In this document: positions 48,168 through 59,747 of the stretch, one piece after another
Layout: every line of letters starts with the position of its first letter
How positions within the stretch are numbered: the stretch's first letter is position 1
Assembly (NCBI RefSeq): GCF_000417875.1
Contig: NW_006920870.1
Coordinates: 932,727-996,726, forward strand
Origin: Pseudozyma flocculosa PF-1
Lineage: Eukaryota; Basidiomycota; Ustilaginomycetes; Ustilaginales; Ustilaginaceae
Direction of reading: 5' to 3'
DNA: 64,000 bases
Notes under the pieces: model-generated
What the model was told of the DNA's origin: nothing
Database searches by the model: none
The model's input: only the letters and a program-made list of their open reading frames with translations
Made by a program: the position numbers and the translations under genes

Positions 48168-50475
48168 ATGTCTGAATGGTCGCACTCGTTGGCCGATCGC
48201 GCCGACGACATCTACGGCTCGTCGGACACGGAGCTGGGCGACGCGTTTCCATGCTCCTCGACCGCTGCGCTAGACGAGAGAAGGCGTTTGCAAGAGAGAG
48301 TGAGCCAAGGCCGGCGGATCTCGATCCCTGCTCGCTTTTCAGGGCGAGGTGCTCGATGCTGACCTGGCTGGCGACCTCATTCAACGCATCCGGCAGGAGG
48401 CACTCGATCTCTCGAACGTCGACGAGTCGTGCGTCAAGTTCACCGAGACGCCGTTGTGAGTTCCCTGTCTCCGTCGTGGGGGCCTTGGAAGGCACCAGAA
48501 GGTCCTGACCGTGAGTCTCTTGATCGTCTTGGACATCTTGGCAGTACGATTGCGGCCAGGGTAGCCAACACCAAGCGACAAAGGCTGCAAGGCTCGATAC
48601 CAAGCACCGTCTCGCAGTCGTCCAGCGACACAGCCAGGACCGGTCCAGCCCCGGCGGTACCACGGTCAAAGCATGGAGCCTCTACTAGCAGGCCGCGCAA
48701 GCCTCTCGCACAAATCTCAGCCGGACGAGAGATCGTGCACGACCCCGAAGTCGAGAGGTGGTCAGGAGCGATTCCATCGCGGGACAAGACTAGAGATGCT
48801 TCGAGCTTCAAACTCGCCAGCAACGACCTCGTCCAGCCAGGTGTACCAAGCACCATTCTCCCTGCCACCGATTTGCCGCCCTCGGAGACACTTTCCTCCA
48901 GTACAGAGGGGACGGCATCGAACCCCATCTTCCGCTTCTCGCCGCCCGAATTGAGCCCGCCGAAGCAAGGCAAAGCCAGGTCCGGTCCGCTAAGCGACCT
49001 CGTCATCTCTCTCGCTTCGTCCGATCATGGCTCACCACTGCAAATCCCTAGGAAGGATGCCGAGCTATCGGACGGCATGATGGAGATGCTCGACGACCGC
49101 AACGAAGCCATTGCCGCGACGGGGGAGTGGTCGTCGACGAACTTGGTTAGTCGGGGTTCATCAACCTGGAATCCTTGCGACGATGCTGCGTCCGGCGAGC
49201 CTGGATTGGTATTCGAAACACCATCCTGGTCTTCTGGCATACTTGGTGAGCAAAGTGTTTGGCGTCGCTCTACGGTTTGGCAAGACGGAACAACACCTGA
49301 AAGTAAGGCCTTCTTACTTCGCACGACGAAGAAGATGCATCGAGGTCCCATCGGCGCCCCTTCACTCCATCGCCTCGAGACAGGGTCTACGAGCCGGCAT
49401 TCCAGCGATTCGAGCCACAGAAACGACCGCCGACGGCAACGCGCACATTGATCGTGCAAGGACCGCCCTCTTTCCCCGCATCGGCGACCACCTACGCCCA
49501 AGGCTCGGACACTGCATCTTCGGAGCTGTGTCTCCCGCAGGCGCGATCGCGAGCGATTCGAGACTTTGGAAGCACCCCGAATCCTATCGACGCCTCGCAG
49601 ATGCGACCGCCCCATCGCTCGCCCTCGGTGGCCAAGCGCTATGCCGACAGTAAGTGGATACACAGCTGCTGACGGATAATCAAGTTGCCCTTCCACTGAA
49701 GAGTCTCTCTCTGGTGTCCTGCAGCGGCATTGCAAGCTTTGCGATCCTCTGAGCGGAAGCTGAAGGCTGGCAAGGAGAATAGTGAGTGGCGCACCCATCC
49801 CGTCGGTGATCAGCGTGGCAGGGTTTTGCTGACATCCTCACGTCGTCCTGTTGCGCCTGCATGCCAAAAGTCGCTTTTGCTCCGCTTGCTGCCGAAGCAA
49901 AGCCCCAGACAGAGTGGACGACGCTGCTCTCAAGTCGGATAGGCAGGGGACCAACGAGAGCGCAGCGAGATGCTCGTCGTGACCACGACAGCAGTCATTA
50001 TGGCCTGCAAAAGCTACCTGGCCTGTCTGCGAAGCCGCATATCCCGGCCACGAAACCACAAGGTCGCGCGGCCACGGGTCGCCACCTGCGCCTGCCTCTC
50101 TTTCGGCCCCTCGGCAGTACGTCCGAAGAAAGACGGGCTGCGCAAGCAGCACTGGGGGAGCGTGAGGAATGCGGCGCACGTCAGAGGTGGCGAAGCGATA
50201 GAGATCACGATGGAAGCCTGACGATCAGAGCGACCGAGACGATCCTACTCAGCGACGACGATAAAGGGGCGGATGAGAGGCCGAAGAAGCAGCGGAGGTT
50301 GACGCTCTTCGAGCCCACGCCGCTGCAGCCAAGCTTCGCTCCGGCACCTTCGACGGCGGGTCTCAACGCGGCTGCTGGGCTCCATCCAAGATCGACACAT
50401 CACGCTAGCGGTCTCGGCCGGCGCGAGAAGCCCGACGGCGTTTGCGATCCTGCTTTCCGGGGCCCAGGCTGGTGA
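48168..50475 (+). CDS. Uncharacterised, mostly disordered protein
   Basis: I do not recognise this protein. Six exons (48168-48299, 48343-48455, 48545-49245, 49335-49649, 49725-49781, 49871-50475) give about 640 residues in one consistent frame. The only ordered-looking parts are the N-terminus (MSEWSHSLADRADDIYG; then GEVLDADLAGDLIQRIRQEA spliced into the following SNVDESCVKFTETP) and KRYADTALQALRSSERKLKA. The rest is rich in Ser, Pro, Arg and Thr with repeated basic patches, and KQRRLTLFEP near the end looks like a nuclear-type basic element. The first intron is only 43 bases. The fourth exon has a tandem AAGAAG acceptor (49332 or 49335), so two isoforms differing by one residue are possible. 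The acidic N-terminus and basic tail suggest a nuclear scaffold, but this is inference. Confidence 0.68.
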
Positions 50476-50944
50476 GGCCAGGTGAGGATAGTTGCGCTGC
50501 GTGTCCCAGCGCTTAGTCGAAAGCTGACCTCGTTCTGCTAACCTCTTGGCCGTTATGAAAGCGTCGCCGGTATCGTCGGCACCAGCACCGTTTCCTTGGC
50601 TTCTGCGGCGAAAGCCTGGCAACGTCTGATGAGCCAGACCGTAAATCGCTTCGACCTCACTGAGCCTACGGCAAAAGGATCTGGCTTCCGAAGGCTGCAG
50701 AAGAACGAGATCCCAGGACGGCGTAACGATCCTGGTCAGAGCGTCTAGCCAACGTTGGGGAGACAAACATCATGATATTGAAAGTTGAGCGATAAAGTCG
50801 GAGTCTACTCGATTAAGACGAAACGGGGAATGGGGCAGCTTCGGCTGAAGCCGCTGACAAGAGGACGGAGTGTTCGCGGGGGCCAATCGGGTACGGAGAG
50901 GTTTGGTAAAAAAGCGGTTCTGCGTCCAAGGCCACGCAGGGTGT
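50476..50944. other. Intergenic, convergent 3' ends
   Basis: This 469-base spacer lies between the orphan-gene stop and the secreted-protein stop. A minus-strand open frame crosses it into the orphan gene but has no motif. Confidence 0.5.
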
Positions 50945-52061
50945 TCACCACAAGGCGAGGCCGCCAAAGAAGCCGAAAGCGACAGCGGCGGCGGCGGCCA
51001 TAGTGGTAGAAGCGACGAACGGCGACAGGATGGTGCCGGCGCTGTGAGTCGAGCCGCCGGAGGTCGCGCCGCTCGAGCTGGGCCAAGGCAAAAAGGACCA
51101 AAGTCGGTGAGGAGTCAGCTGGGCTGTTTCTTTGTCGCGACGGATGAAGAAGGCGGCAGAGTAAACTCACCCGGCGCTTCCGCTGGTCGCGGGCTTCGGC
51201 GAGCTGGGCGAACCTGATACACAGGCGAAGGGAAGGAACGCGGTCTGGTCAGCATCGACCGACAGACTTCGTGCGGGTCCCTCAGATCCGACTCACCGCT
51301 GGACGAGCCACTGTGGTTGCGCGAAGAGGGACCGAGACAGGTGAGAGACATCATGTTAGCGTCAGGAGAGCCTGTGCAGGGGCTTTGCTCCAGCGAAGCA
51401 CGAGAACTCACCCTGTAGGCGAAGAAGGCGCCGCAGAAGACGCAGCGCCACCGTGGGAGGGAGCAGAGCTGATCGCACCGGTAGTGGCCGCAGCGGGGGC
51501 GGCCGAACCCGTGCCCGAGGCCGAGCCAGCGCCGGACTTGGTCGGGCTGCCCGATCCAGTGGCAGCAGGGGCAGAGGCAGCCGATGAGCTGGCCGAGTCG
51601 CCAGTACTGCCGGAGTCGTCGGAGCACTTGTTTGGTCCCGCAACGACGGGGACCTGACCGCTGAACTGGGACTTGCCTGAGTCGTCGTTGATGATAAAGG
51701 TGACGACGGTGCCGGCGGCGACCTTGGGCGTGTAAGTGACGAAGCCCTGGGAGCTGTCGGCGGTCAGCTGGTCCAGAGGCGTCGTCGTGGAGACGTCGGT
51801 GCCCGGTACGACGCGGACCAGGACTGCGTGACGAAGAAAACGCCGCTCGACCGGACAATGACAGGTCAGCTCGCAGCGAGATGAGTGCCCCCAAGTGTCG
51901 AACTACTCACCCTGTCCGGTGGTTCCGGTGAAGCCGACCTGGTTCTTGGCGCAAGCGACAAGGCTCGGAGGGGTGTTGATCGTGGGGTCAGCCTTGACAA
52001 GCAGCGAACCGCCGAGGGTGGTCGCGATGGCGACAGCGCTGACAAATGAGAGGTTCTTCAT
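50945..52061 (-). CDS. Secreted Ser/Thr-rich protein, probably GPI-anchored
   Basis: Five exons (51911-52061, 51412-51823, 51297-51310, 51171-51213, 50945-51077, complement) encode 250 residues. MKNLSFVSAVAIATTLGGSL is a signal peptide with likely cleavage after VKA. A small beta-rich domain follows: PPSLVACAKNQVGFTGTTGQ, VLVRVVPGTDVSTTTPLDQL, QGFVTYTPKVAAGTVVTFII, then DDSGKSQFSG up to GPNKC. This matches a common basidiomycete family of secreted proteins with a 'kre9/knh-like' fold. A Ser/Thr/Ala/Gly-rich stalk follows, and the end is hydrophobic (MAAAAAVAFGFFGGLALW), as for a GPI-anchor signal. Likely location is plasma membrane or cell wall; function is unknown. The third exon is only 14 bases and encodes part of the stalk. 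Confidence 0.85.
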
Positions 52062-54129
52062 GGTGGCGATGCGAGGGGTTTCCAACGAGTGTCGACAGAT
52101 CAGGTGAGGAGAGAGCGAGGTACGGAAGATGGAGGGCGGTAATCGCCCGTCGCCCCAACGATGCCTTTTTTAAGAGAGCGGCGAGGCCGCCTAGAGCGAC
52201 CCCACTTGGTGATGTGCTGGCGGCCAGCTCATGAGCTCGGCGGCTGTTGGCGGAGGGCCCCAGGATACGCCACCCACCGCGCCGAATGAGCCCCTGACGA
52301 TTGTCGCTGCTTGCGACACCGCCCACCTCGTTGACTGGGGCGGACAAAGGCCAGCGGGGGGAGACCAATCCACGCCCACGCGTCATCCCTTGATACAGAA
52401 CGCCGCGTCCGCCGTCCAGGGGCATCGCGGCGGCCAGCCTGTCCAAATCTGCGTGCTGCAATATCGGCCCGAAGCTGCCCCCCAACCTCCGATTGCAGAC
52501 CCGATGGATGCCATCGGGCGAGCTGTCTCTTCTCCGTCGGACGCCTCACACATCCGAGATCCGAGCGCCAAGGCTTTCTAGTTTCGGCTGCAAGCCCCGA
52601 AAAGACCGCGGCCTGACATCGGAATTGCTCTTCCGGCGCAAACAAAAATAAAAATAAGGTGGAGGCTTCGGCTTGTACCGCCGCCCATTGCTCCCTCGTC
52701 TTCGTCTTGATGATATTGGAGTCGCAAGGGCCCGAGCGACATGGAAGGCGAGGCCGGCCCTGTACTTGTTGCAAGTCGATCTGTTGTAGATGGCAGGGCG
52801 ACGCTTGCGCATGAGAGCGGTTCAAGGATAAGGGCGATGCTCGCCGGTCGGTCCCGAAGGAGGACCAGTTGTAGGTTTGCAGGGGGCCGGGGCAATCGCC
52901 CAGCGATGACGCCGGCCCGCCGCCCCGGAAAAGAGCTCGATTCCTTGAACCTTTAGCGCCGCTTTCCCGGGCGTCATTTCGCTCCGCGGCGAGATTTTGC
53001 CCATCGCTCGAGGGGCGGCTGACTGACGATGCGGTGGCGAAAAGTACCAGTTCGTACGGCGTCGCCCTGTTCGTAAAGGTCGTCGACCCGACGGGCGCTT
53101 GCTCCCATCCTGGCCGCCCTCGGAGCCGTCACTCTACTTAGCCCCGTCGGACGCTGGCCGACGAGGGGAGCATGAACCCTTAGCTCCGTGACTCAGAAAC
53201 CGAGGAATGGGCCAGTACGACGGGACGGAGCGAGGCCGAGCGATGCGCCACGACCCCTACTTCGGCTGGACCGACCCAGTCTCTGCTGGTCGGGTGGCGG
53301 TAAGCACGTCTGCACAGGCAAATGTGCGTGGCTTGGCTCTTTTGCAAACTCCGTCCCGCCGCACTCACGGAAGCCTGCCCGCCTACCTGCCTGTCACACG
53401 TTTCTCGGCCCGGCGCGCCCAATTTTTCTTTTTTGCGCTCTCTGCCCTGAGCCAGCCCAGCAGCAGTCAGGCTGCCCGCACACCTGTGGGCAGGCTTGGC
53501 TTCCATCGGGCCAAGGAGCGACAGAGTCGCCGAGCAGAGGAGAGGCGCAAAGTCGTCATCCGCGTCCTCGTCGACCCTCGGCCCTCTTCCGCCCCCTTCT
53601 CTCAGCCTCCCCCCCATGCCTGATCCTCGAGCGAGGTTTAGGACTCATGACCGCTGCGAGAGGGCCAACCGGTCTTGGCCCGGACTGAGACGAGCAGATC
53701 ACAGAGCGTCTTTGAATTTCTCTTCGCCCGTCGAGAGCTGTCAGAAGAGACGTTGCTTTGCCTGGCCTGGCCTCCTCGTATCTCTTTTGCCGTGGCCCGC
53801 TGGTCCTTCACCTGCACCCACCACTTGCTCGGCCCGGCCCTCTCAACAAAACCGACGCTCCCACGGAAACCACCTTCCGCTCGCGCTGGCAGCTTCTCCC
53901 CTCCTCACGTTCCCCCTCAACCCTCGCCCTCGCTGCACATCCACGACCGCGCCCACGATCCACCCATCGACGCGGACCGACTGCACCCGCCTGCCCCTAC
54001 AGCTCCGCAGATCGCTACGGCCGGCACAAGACGCCCGAAGCAGAGCGACACGCTCAGCTATATACGCAGACACGCCATCGTCGAACGGGTGCCGGCCTCG
54101 TTCCCCCTCCCTCCTCTCCTCTGACCACC
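52062..54129. other. Long divergent intergenic region
   Basis: This 2.07-kb spacer lies between the secreted-protein gene (minus) and the Sec14-like gene (plus). An AT-rich patch of A/T runs sits at about 52640-52660. The last ~400 bases before 54130 are strongly CT-rich, as expected of a leader. No open frame shows a motif or coherent splicing. Confidence 0.45.
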
Positions 54130-55965
54130 ATGTCTTCCACCTTTGACCGCCTGACAAAGTCGTCGTCGCGCGCATCCCGGACCTCCAGCAATCAATCCCG
54201 ACCGGTCTCGTCGTTTATGAGCCGGGCGTCCAGCTACATGACCGGCAACCGTCGCAACCAGGGCGCATCGGAATCCCAGGCCTCCACCCTCGACCCCAAC
54301 ATGGGCATCACCGCCACCCCTCAGCAGTCCCGAGGCGGTCTCCGCCCCTTTCAGGGCGTCTTTCCGGCGCCCGACGCCAGCGTCAAGCTTTCGCGGCCCA
54401 AAGAGCTCTCCGAGGACCAGGAGCGCAAGTATCAGCAGATGCTAGAACACTTCCGATCCGTCGAAGAATACCCGGTCAGCCTCAAGGACTCGTCGGCCGG
54501 CAAGAAGCCGCTCGACGACTGGGAGCGGCTGCGTATGCTCTCGCGCGAGTCGATGCTCCGATACCTGCGGGCGACCAAGTGGGACGTGGCGGCGGCCAAG
54601 AAGCGGCTGACGGACACGATAGTCTGGCGGAGGGATTATGGCGTCGACAGCCTCGACCCGGCCCAGCTCGAGCCCGAGGCCGAGACGGGCAAAGAGACGA
54701 TCCTCGGCTACGACAAGAGAGCGAGGCCTCTCCATTACATGCATCCCAGTCGCAACACGACGGAGGAGACGCCGCGGCAGATGCAGTTTGCCGTGTGGAT
54801 GCTCGAGGCGGCCATCGACCTGATGCCGCCGGGCGTCGAGCAGCTGGCGCTCCTGATCAACTTTGGCGGCAAGAACCGCAACCCGACCAGCATCAGCAAC
54901 GCCAAGCTCATGCTCTACATCCTGCAGAACCACTATGTCGAGCGCCTCGGCATCGCGCTCTGCATCAATGTGCCGTGGCTCTTCAAGGCGTTCTGGAACG
55001 CAATCTACCCCTTCATTGACCCGGTCACCAAGTCCAAGTGCAAGTTTGACGAGGCCATCAAGGAGGAGGTGCCGGCATCGCAGCTGGCCGCCGACTTTGG
55101 CGGCGAGGTCGACTTCCAGTACGACCACGCCAAGTACTGGCCGGACCTGGTGGGGCTCGTCCAGCAGAGGCGCGAGGAGCAGCTGAAGCGCTTCCGCGAA
55201 GACTGCAACGGCGAGATCGGAGCGTCGGAGTGGGTCATCCGCGGTGGAGACGAGCAGGACCCTCGTTCGGCCCTGAAGAAGGACTCGGCCTACGCCGAAT
55301 CGCCGGAATTGACCGCCGCCGCCATCGCTGCCCAGACTGCTGCCGCGTCGGCGCCGGCTGCGGTGGCTGCTGCGGCAGCTGGTGCGGCGGTACCCGAGGC
55401 GGACGTCGGACCCGCCTCGCCCTCGACACCGACACCCAAGCCCGAGAAGCAGGTCACCTACCAGAGCGGCTCGCGCGTCGACAGCGATACCGACTCGCTC
55501 CTGGACCGCTTCGTGACTTCGCAGGAGGAGCTGCCCGAGGACCCGCTGGCCAAGGAGGCCGGCGAGCAGCTGAGCCAGACCAACTCGGACTCGGAGAACA
55601 CGACCGTAGTCAACGACGCCGGCGATGCGCCGCCGCGTGCCTCGGCCGACTCCAGGAGGCACGACGCCAGCGAGGCCCAGCCGCGATCCTCGTCCGACTC
55701 GCGCAAGCACCACTTTGGCTCCCTCTTCCACCGCAACAGCAAGAAGGAGGGCAAGCACCATCACCAACGCGGCGCCAGCACCGCCGGTTCCGGCAACAAG
55801 GAGCACGACAAGTCGCTCTTTTCGGCCGTCGTCGGCAACCTGCACTCGGCCGTTCACCGCAACTCGTCCGACGAGCACCACAAGCGCGGCCACGCCTCCG
55901 AGGCCGACGCCGACAAGCCTGCCCTCCGCCACGCCGACTCGAGGAACGTCGTCCACGCCGTCTAG
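54130..55965 (+). CDS. Sec14-like CRAL-TRIO lipid-transfer protein
   Basis: This single exon encodes 611 residues, starting at MSSTFDRLTKSS. A disordered Ser-rich N-terminus is followed by the CRAL-TRIO N-terminal helices (SRESMLRYLRATKWDVAAAK, IVWRRDYGVDSL) and the lipid-binding domain at about 185-345 (ILGYDKRARPLHYMHPSRNT, FAVWMLEAAIDLMPPGVEQL, LMLYILQNHYVERLGIALCI, NVPWLFKAFWNAIYPFIDPV, ADFGGEVDFQYDH). These resemble the yeast Sec14-homologues Pdr16/Pdr17/Csr1, which transfer phosphatidylinositol. The C-terminal ~230 residues are Ala-rich, then Ser/Asp-rich and His/Lys-rich, disordered and not part of the family core. The upstream in-frame Met at 53758 is in a low-quality leader, so 54130 is preferred. 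Confidence 0.92.
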   Translation: MSSTFDRLTKSSSRASRTSSNQSRPVSSFMSRASSYMTGNRRNQGASESQASTLDPNMGITATPQQSRGGLRPFQGVFPAPDASVKLSRPKELSEDQERKYQQMLEHFRSVEEYPVSLKDSSAGKKPLDDWERLRMLSRESMLRYLRATKWDVAAAKKRLTDTIVWRRDYGVDSLDPAQLEPEAETGKETILGYDKRARPLHYMHPSRNTTEETPRQMQFAVWMLEAAIDLMPPGVEQLALLINFGGKNRNPTSISNAKLMLYILQNHYVERLGIALCINVPWLFKAFWNAIYPFIDPVTKSKCKFDEAIKEEVPASQLAADFGGEVDFQYDHAKYWPDLVGLVQQRREEQLKRFREDCNGEIGASEWVIRGGDEQDPRSALKKDSAYAESPELTAAAIAAQTAAASAPAAVAAAAAGAAVPEADVGPASPSTPTPKPEKQVTYQSGSRVDSDTDSLLDRFVTSQEELPEDPLAKEAGEQLSQTNSDSENTTVVNDAGDAPPRASADSRRHDASEAQPRSSSDSRKHHFGSLFHRNSKKEGKHHHQRGASTAGSGNKEHDKSLFSAVVGNLHSAVHRNSSDEHHKRGHASEADADKPALRHADSRNVVHAV

Positions 55966-56333
55966 GCGTCGCTCGCGTCGCCCCCTGCCCCTCCCCCTCT
56001 CGCATCCTAGATCCCTCATCTCTTACTGCCCCTCTTCATTGGATACCTAATCTCGCACGCACTCGCTTTCACCTCCCCGTATTCCTCTCGTTCTCCGGTC
56101 AAACACGCTCCCGTCTTCCATCGATCCGCATGTATCGATACCTCTCTGCTCTTGCTCAAACCGGCTCGATGCCGTTCCTGTTTTCTTGGCCGACCCAGAC
56201 AGCCCTCCGATTCCGCGATGCCGTCCCAGCCTACTGGCGCATTGGCGGCGCACTGTTCTGAGAAACAGACTGTTTGCTGCGACGATCTAGCGCCAGAGAT
56301 CAATTAGACACGAGAGAAAAGCGATAGACGGGG
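55966..56333. other. Intergenic, convergent 3' ends
   Basis: This 368-base spacer lies between the Sec14-like and phospholipase D stop codons. I see only untranslated sequence. Confidence 0.6.
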
Positions 56334-59052
56334 TTAGACGTAGATGGGAAGCGTTCGGGCATTGACCTCGATGGTCTCCTCGTCGAGCTGCGGGGGCAAG
56401 GGTGGCGTAGTCGGGACGAGGTCAGCATCGGTGGCAGACTCGCGCAGAGAACATCGCAGCGGGACGCACCTTTTCATCTTCCATGAAGTGCATGGGGAAG
56501 TTGACGAGGCTGCCGCGGACCGTCGAGAGCCTCTGCTTGATGTGTTCGAGCGGCATGGACGGGTCGGCGATGTGTCCGGTCCTAGGGGCAATAAGGGTGA
56601 CGAGGGGACAGCAACGGGCGGGGATGTCAGCGCCTGCTTTCGGAGCCTGCAGGATAGGGACCACGGCGACTCACTGGATCGGCGGCTTGGGAAAGTGTGC
56701 GTGGTAGTCCTTCCACGTCCTGACCTTGTCGGTCGGGACGACGTGGAAGAGCTCGTCGTAGACCTCGGTGTTGTGCGTGGCCTGCTCCTTCCAGATGCGC
56801 TCGACCTCCTCGCCGAGCGGGTCTTGGACCAGGTCGTCATACTCGCGGCGGTAGGCGCGACGAGCCGGGTCGAGGCCCCAGTAGGGCGGGGCCTTCATGG
56901 CCGGCGTGGGGTAGTTGTGGCTCTCCTCGGGCGTGCACTCTTCCTTGTCAATCATGCCGAGGTGCTGGCGCCACAGGCGCTTGCGGAACGTCAGGGCAAA
57001 CTTGGACGCCATGTACCTCTGGCCGTCCATTGTCGACTCGACCATGTCGCGGTCCTCGATGACCATGGCCGTCTCCGAGTCGCGGTCGCCGCACTGGGAG
57101 CGGTCATTGAGGTTGGCCGATCCGATGAGGACGATGCGATCGTCGACGATCATAAGCTTGCTGTGGATGTAGGTCTCCTCGGTGACGTAGTAGGCCCGCT
57201 CGTCCTCGGGGCCCCACCAGGGCTCGGTGGCCGTGTTGCCGTGGCCGTGAAGGATGTTGGTGGCGATCGAGTCGCGGACGTGGCGGCAGTCTTCGGGTGC
57301 GGCGTCCTGGAAGCGCCGGATGATGTCGCGCGCCTCGTCCTCGGTCTCGGGCATGGCGATCTCGGCAATCTTGGCCGCCTTGCCCTTGTTGGGCCCGTCG
57401 ACGTCCTCGACGACGGCCGCCTTCTTGATCGCCACCGTCTTCCATCCGGACTGGTAGCCGTGGTCGCCCAGGAAGATCCTCGCGAGTGCCACCTGCGCCT
57501 CGTGGTAGGTCACGCCGCTCTTCTCCTCCATGTGCTTGATGGGCGCGACGTTGATCCTGTCGTATCCGCGCAAGTTGTACCAGGACACGTAGTCGTCCGG
57601 GTTGACGCCGGCTTCGCGCAGGCGCTCGCAGATCGACTTGCCCCCGCGGCAAATGCCCTTGTACTGGTAGTTCATGATGCAGCGGATGCTCGAGGTCTTG
57701 TCAAACTCGCCGGCAAAGCACGGGATGGTGGGGATGACGATGACGACCTTGAAGCGCTTGCCGCTTTGGTGGGCAGCGACGATCCTCTCTACGAGCGCCG
57801 CCCCGACCTGGTTGAGCACCGCGCCGCCAGTCTCGGTCGAGGTGACAAAGAACTGGTTCTCGATGTAGATCGTGTGGTTGGCCTCGCGGATGAGCTGGAT
57901 GTAGGCCCTCTGTATACTGTCCTCTGTCAAGATGCCTGAGCTCCAGTCGCCCGCCGAGCGGAGAAGCTGCACCGCGCAGGTGCCCGGCTCGAGCGGGTCG
58001 GGCCGCTCGACGCGCCACTCGCGGTTCTCCGGGTTGAAGGGATGCTTGAACCTCTGGCCGAGCCGGTGGAACTTGGCCGTGTGGGGATGGAGCGTCACGC
58101 TCTTCCAGCCAACGTCGCTCTCCTCTGCCGGGTCACCGCCGTGCGGGAAGGCGAGCCAAGGGTAATGGCTGTTGTGGCGGTATTTCGTGTCCTTGACAAA
58201 GTTCCAGCGCTCGATGAAGTTCTGGGCCACGTCGAGGGCGGCAGGGCCCTGGAGGATGGCGTGGACGTCGTGCCACGGCATGCGGCCGATCTCGACATTG
58301 GACTGCTGGTTGGATCCCGGGTTGCCCGTCTGGAAATCCTCGATCCGAGCGTTGTTGTAATCTTGACCTGGGAAGAGCGTGGCCTCGAGGAGGCGCGTCG
58401 GGTGGACGTCGGAGAAGGGGTGGGCCGGGGTGTCCCAGCGTCCAAAGCAGATGTCGAGGCCGCCGACGGCGGCGACCTCCTGGTCGATGACGACGACCTT
58501 GTCGTGGTGCGACCAGTAGAGGACGACCTCGCCGCCGAGGTGGTCCGGGTGCCTGGCGACGCAGATGTTCTCGTGCAGGTCCTCCAGGAAGTGCTTGGTG
58601 TGGGCCGAGGAGAGGGTCATCGACTGGGTGACCTCCTTGTAGACAATGATGAAGATGCGAACGCCCTGCTCCGCCTTGCGCTTGAGGAGGCGGTCCATGC
58701 GGTACTCTGGGTAGAGCGCCGGAGGCCTGCGCAGGTAGAGCTCCGGGGTGAGCCACCAGTCGAGGATGAAGATGGAGTCCTCGGCGCGCTCGATGGCCTC
58801 GGAGAGGGCCCAGAAGTAGTCGAGGCCATCCGAGTACCATCCAACGTTGTTGTCCTCGCGGACGTTGGCATAGGAGTTGAAGCGATGGAGGTCGCGGATC
58901 TCCTGGCGGATGCGGTCCTGCTCCTTTTCGTGCTCCTCGTCGTGGCGGTGGTCCGGGTTCCAGGCGGTGGCCACGCTGACGCCGAGGCGGCTCATCGACT
59001 GCTTGAGGACATCGATGTCGGTGTGCTTTTTGAGCGTCTCCTTGATACCCAT
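56334..59052 (-). CDS. Phospholipase D, two HKD motifs
   Basis: Three exons (56675-59052, 56470-56581, 56334-56387, complement) encode 847 residues starting MGIKETLKKHTDIDV. The two catalytic HKD motifs are HHDKVVVID (about residue 181) and HSKLMIVDD (about 629). Each is followed by its usual GGLDICFGRWD and GSANLNDRS block. WWLTPELYLRRPP, GVRIFIIVYKEVTQSM, TIYIENQFF and NYQYKGICRGG are conserved in eukaryotic PLDs. The enzyme hydrolyses phosphatidylcholine to phosphatidate and choline. Compared with yeast Spo14 or human PLD1, the PX and PH domains are absent, so the protein starts close to the catalytic core, as in fungal PldA-type enzymes. The C-terminal exons end TGHIADPSMPLEHIKQRLS and TIEVNARTLPIYV. 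Confidence 0.95.
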
Positions 59053-59326
59053 GTTGACGAGATCTACGGGCGCGGTGGGACGATGGAAGAGTCCCTCTGA
59101 GCGGCGGCGGTGGTGGAGCAGAAAAGAACCTAGGGGCCGGCAGGCAGGCGTCATGGGTTGAAAGCGGCATGCGGCAAGCCAGCCGGCCAGCCCTGGGCGG
59201 TACAGTAGGGGGGGCCGCCTGCATGCAGCCAAGTCGCCGGCCCGCCGGCTCCTGCAGCAGGCTTCGGCCCGCGCACGCGCCAACGCCAAGCAGAGTGGGT
59301 GGCCAGGCCACGCGTACGGGTCAGAC

Positions 59327-59350
59327 GGCCAGGCCAGGCCAGGCCAAGCC
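59327..59350. repeat. GGCCA pentamer tandem repeat
   Basis: About five consecutive GGCCA-like units lie upstream of the phospholipase D gene. The pattern is like the tract upstream of BRN1. Confidence 0.75.
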
Positions 59351-59728
59351 AGCTGGCCTCCGTCGGCGCCGTTTCCGACCAGGCGCTTATGTAATCGCTC
59401 ACTTCAACGCGCAGGCGGCCTGCCTGCCCCACCGGACGCGTTGACGCTTTGGGCGCGGATCTGCATCATCGGAAGGGCCGGCGCTGCTGGCCTGCTCAAC
59501 CTGCATCTCAGCGCGACGCCCGGACCCACGTTACGCCCCACGGGATCTACCAAACACACGAGGGACGGGCTAGGCTAGCTAGGCTACACATACAGCAGGG
59601 CGACCCCCATCAAGCAAGCCAGCAGCCGCACCGCACCGAGCCGCGCCGCGACCCAGGGACTTGGCCAAACAGGCAGGGCGCTGCCTTCTCAAGTCAAAGC
59701 CCAGCAGGACGACGATAGCCTACCCCTA

Positions 59729-59747
59729 CCTGCCTGCCTGCCTGCCT
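59729..59747. repeat. CCTG tetranucleotide repeat
   Basis: About four and a half copies of CCTG lie in the divergent spacer. Confidence 0.8.

Noticed and set aside
50245..50766. A 173-residue minus-strand frame overlapping the orphan gene end
   Set aside because: It runs through the last orphan exon on the opposite strand, and no motif or splice structure supports it.
52229..52825. A 198-residue minus-strand frame upstream of the secreted-protein gene
   Set aside because: No motif and Arg/Gln-rich composition. It lies in the promoter region of a gene on the same strand.
53758..54129. Upstream extension of the Sec14-like frame by 124 residues
   Set aside because: Composition is that of a CT-rich leader (His/Pro/Arg/Ser), and MSSTFDRLTKSS at 54130 is a better start.
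59053..59289. Upstream extension of the phospholipase D frame
   Set aside because: The added residues are Cys/Arg/Pro-rich with no family similarity. MGIKETL at 59052 begins the conserved protein.
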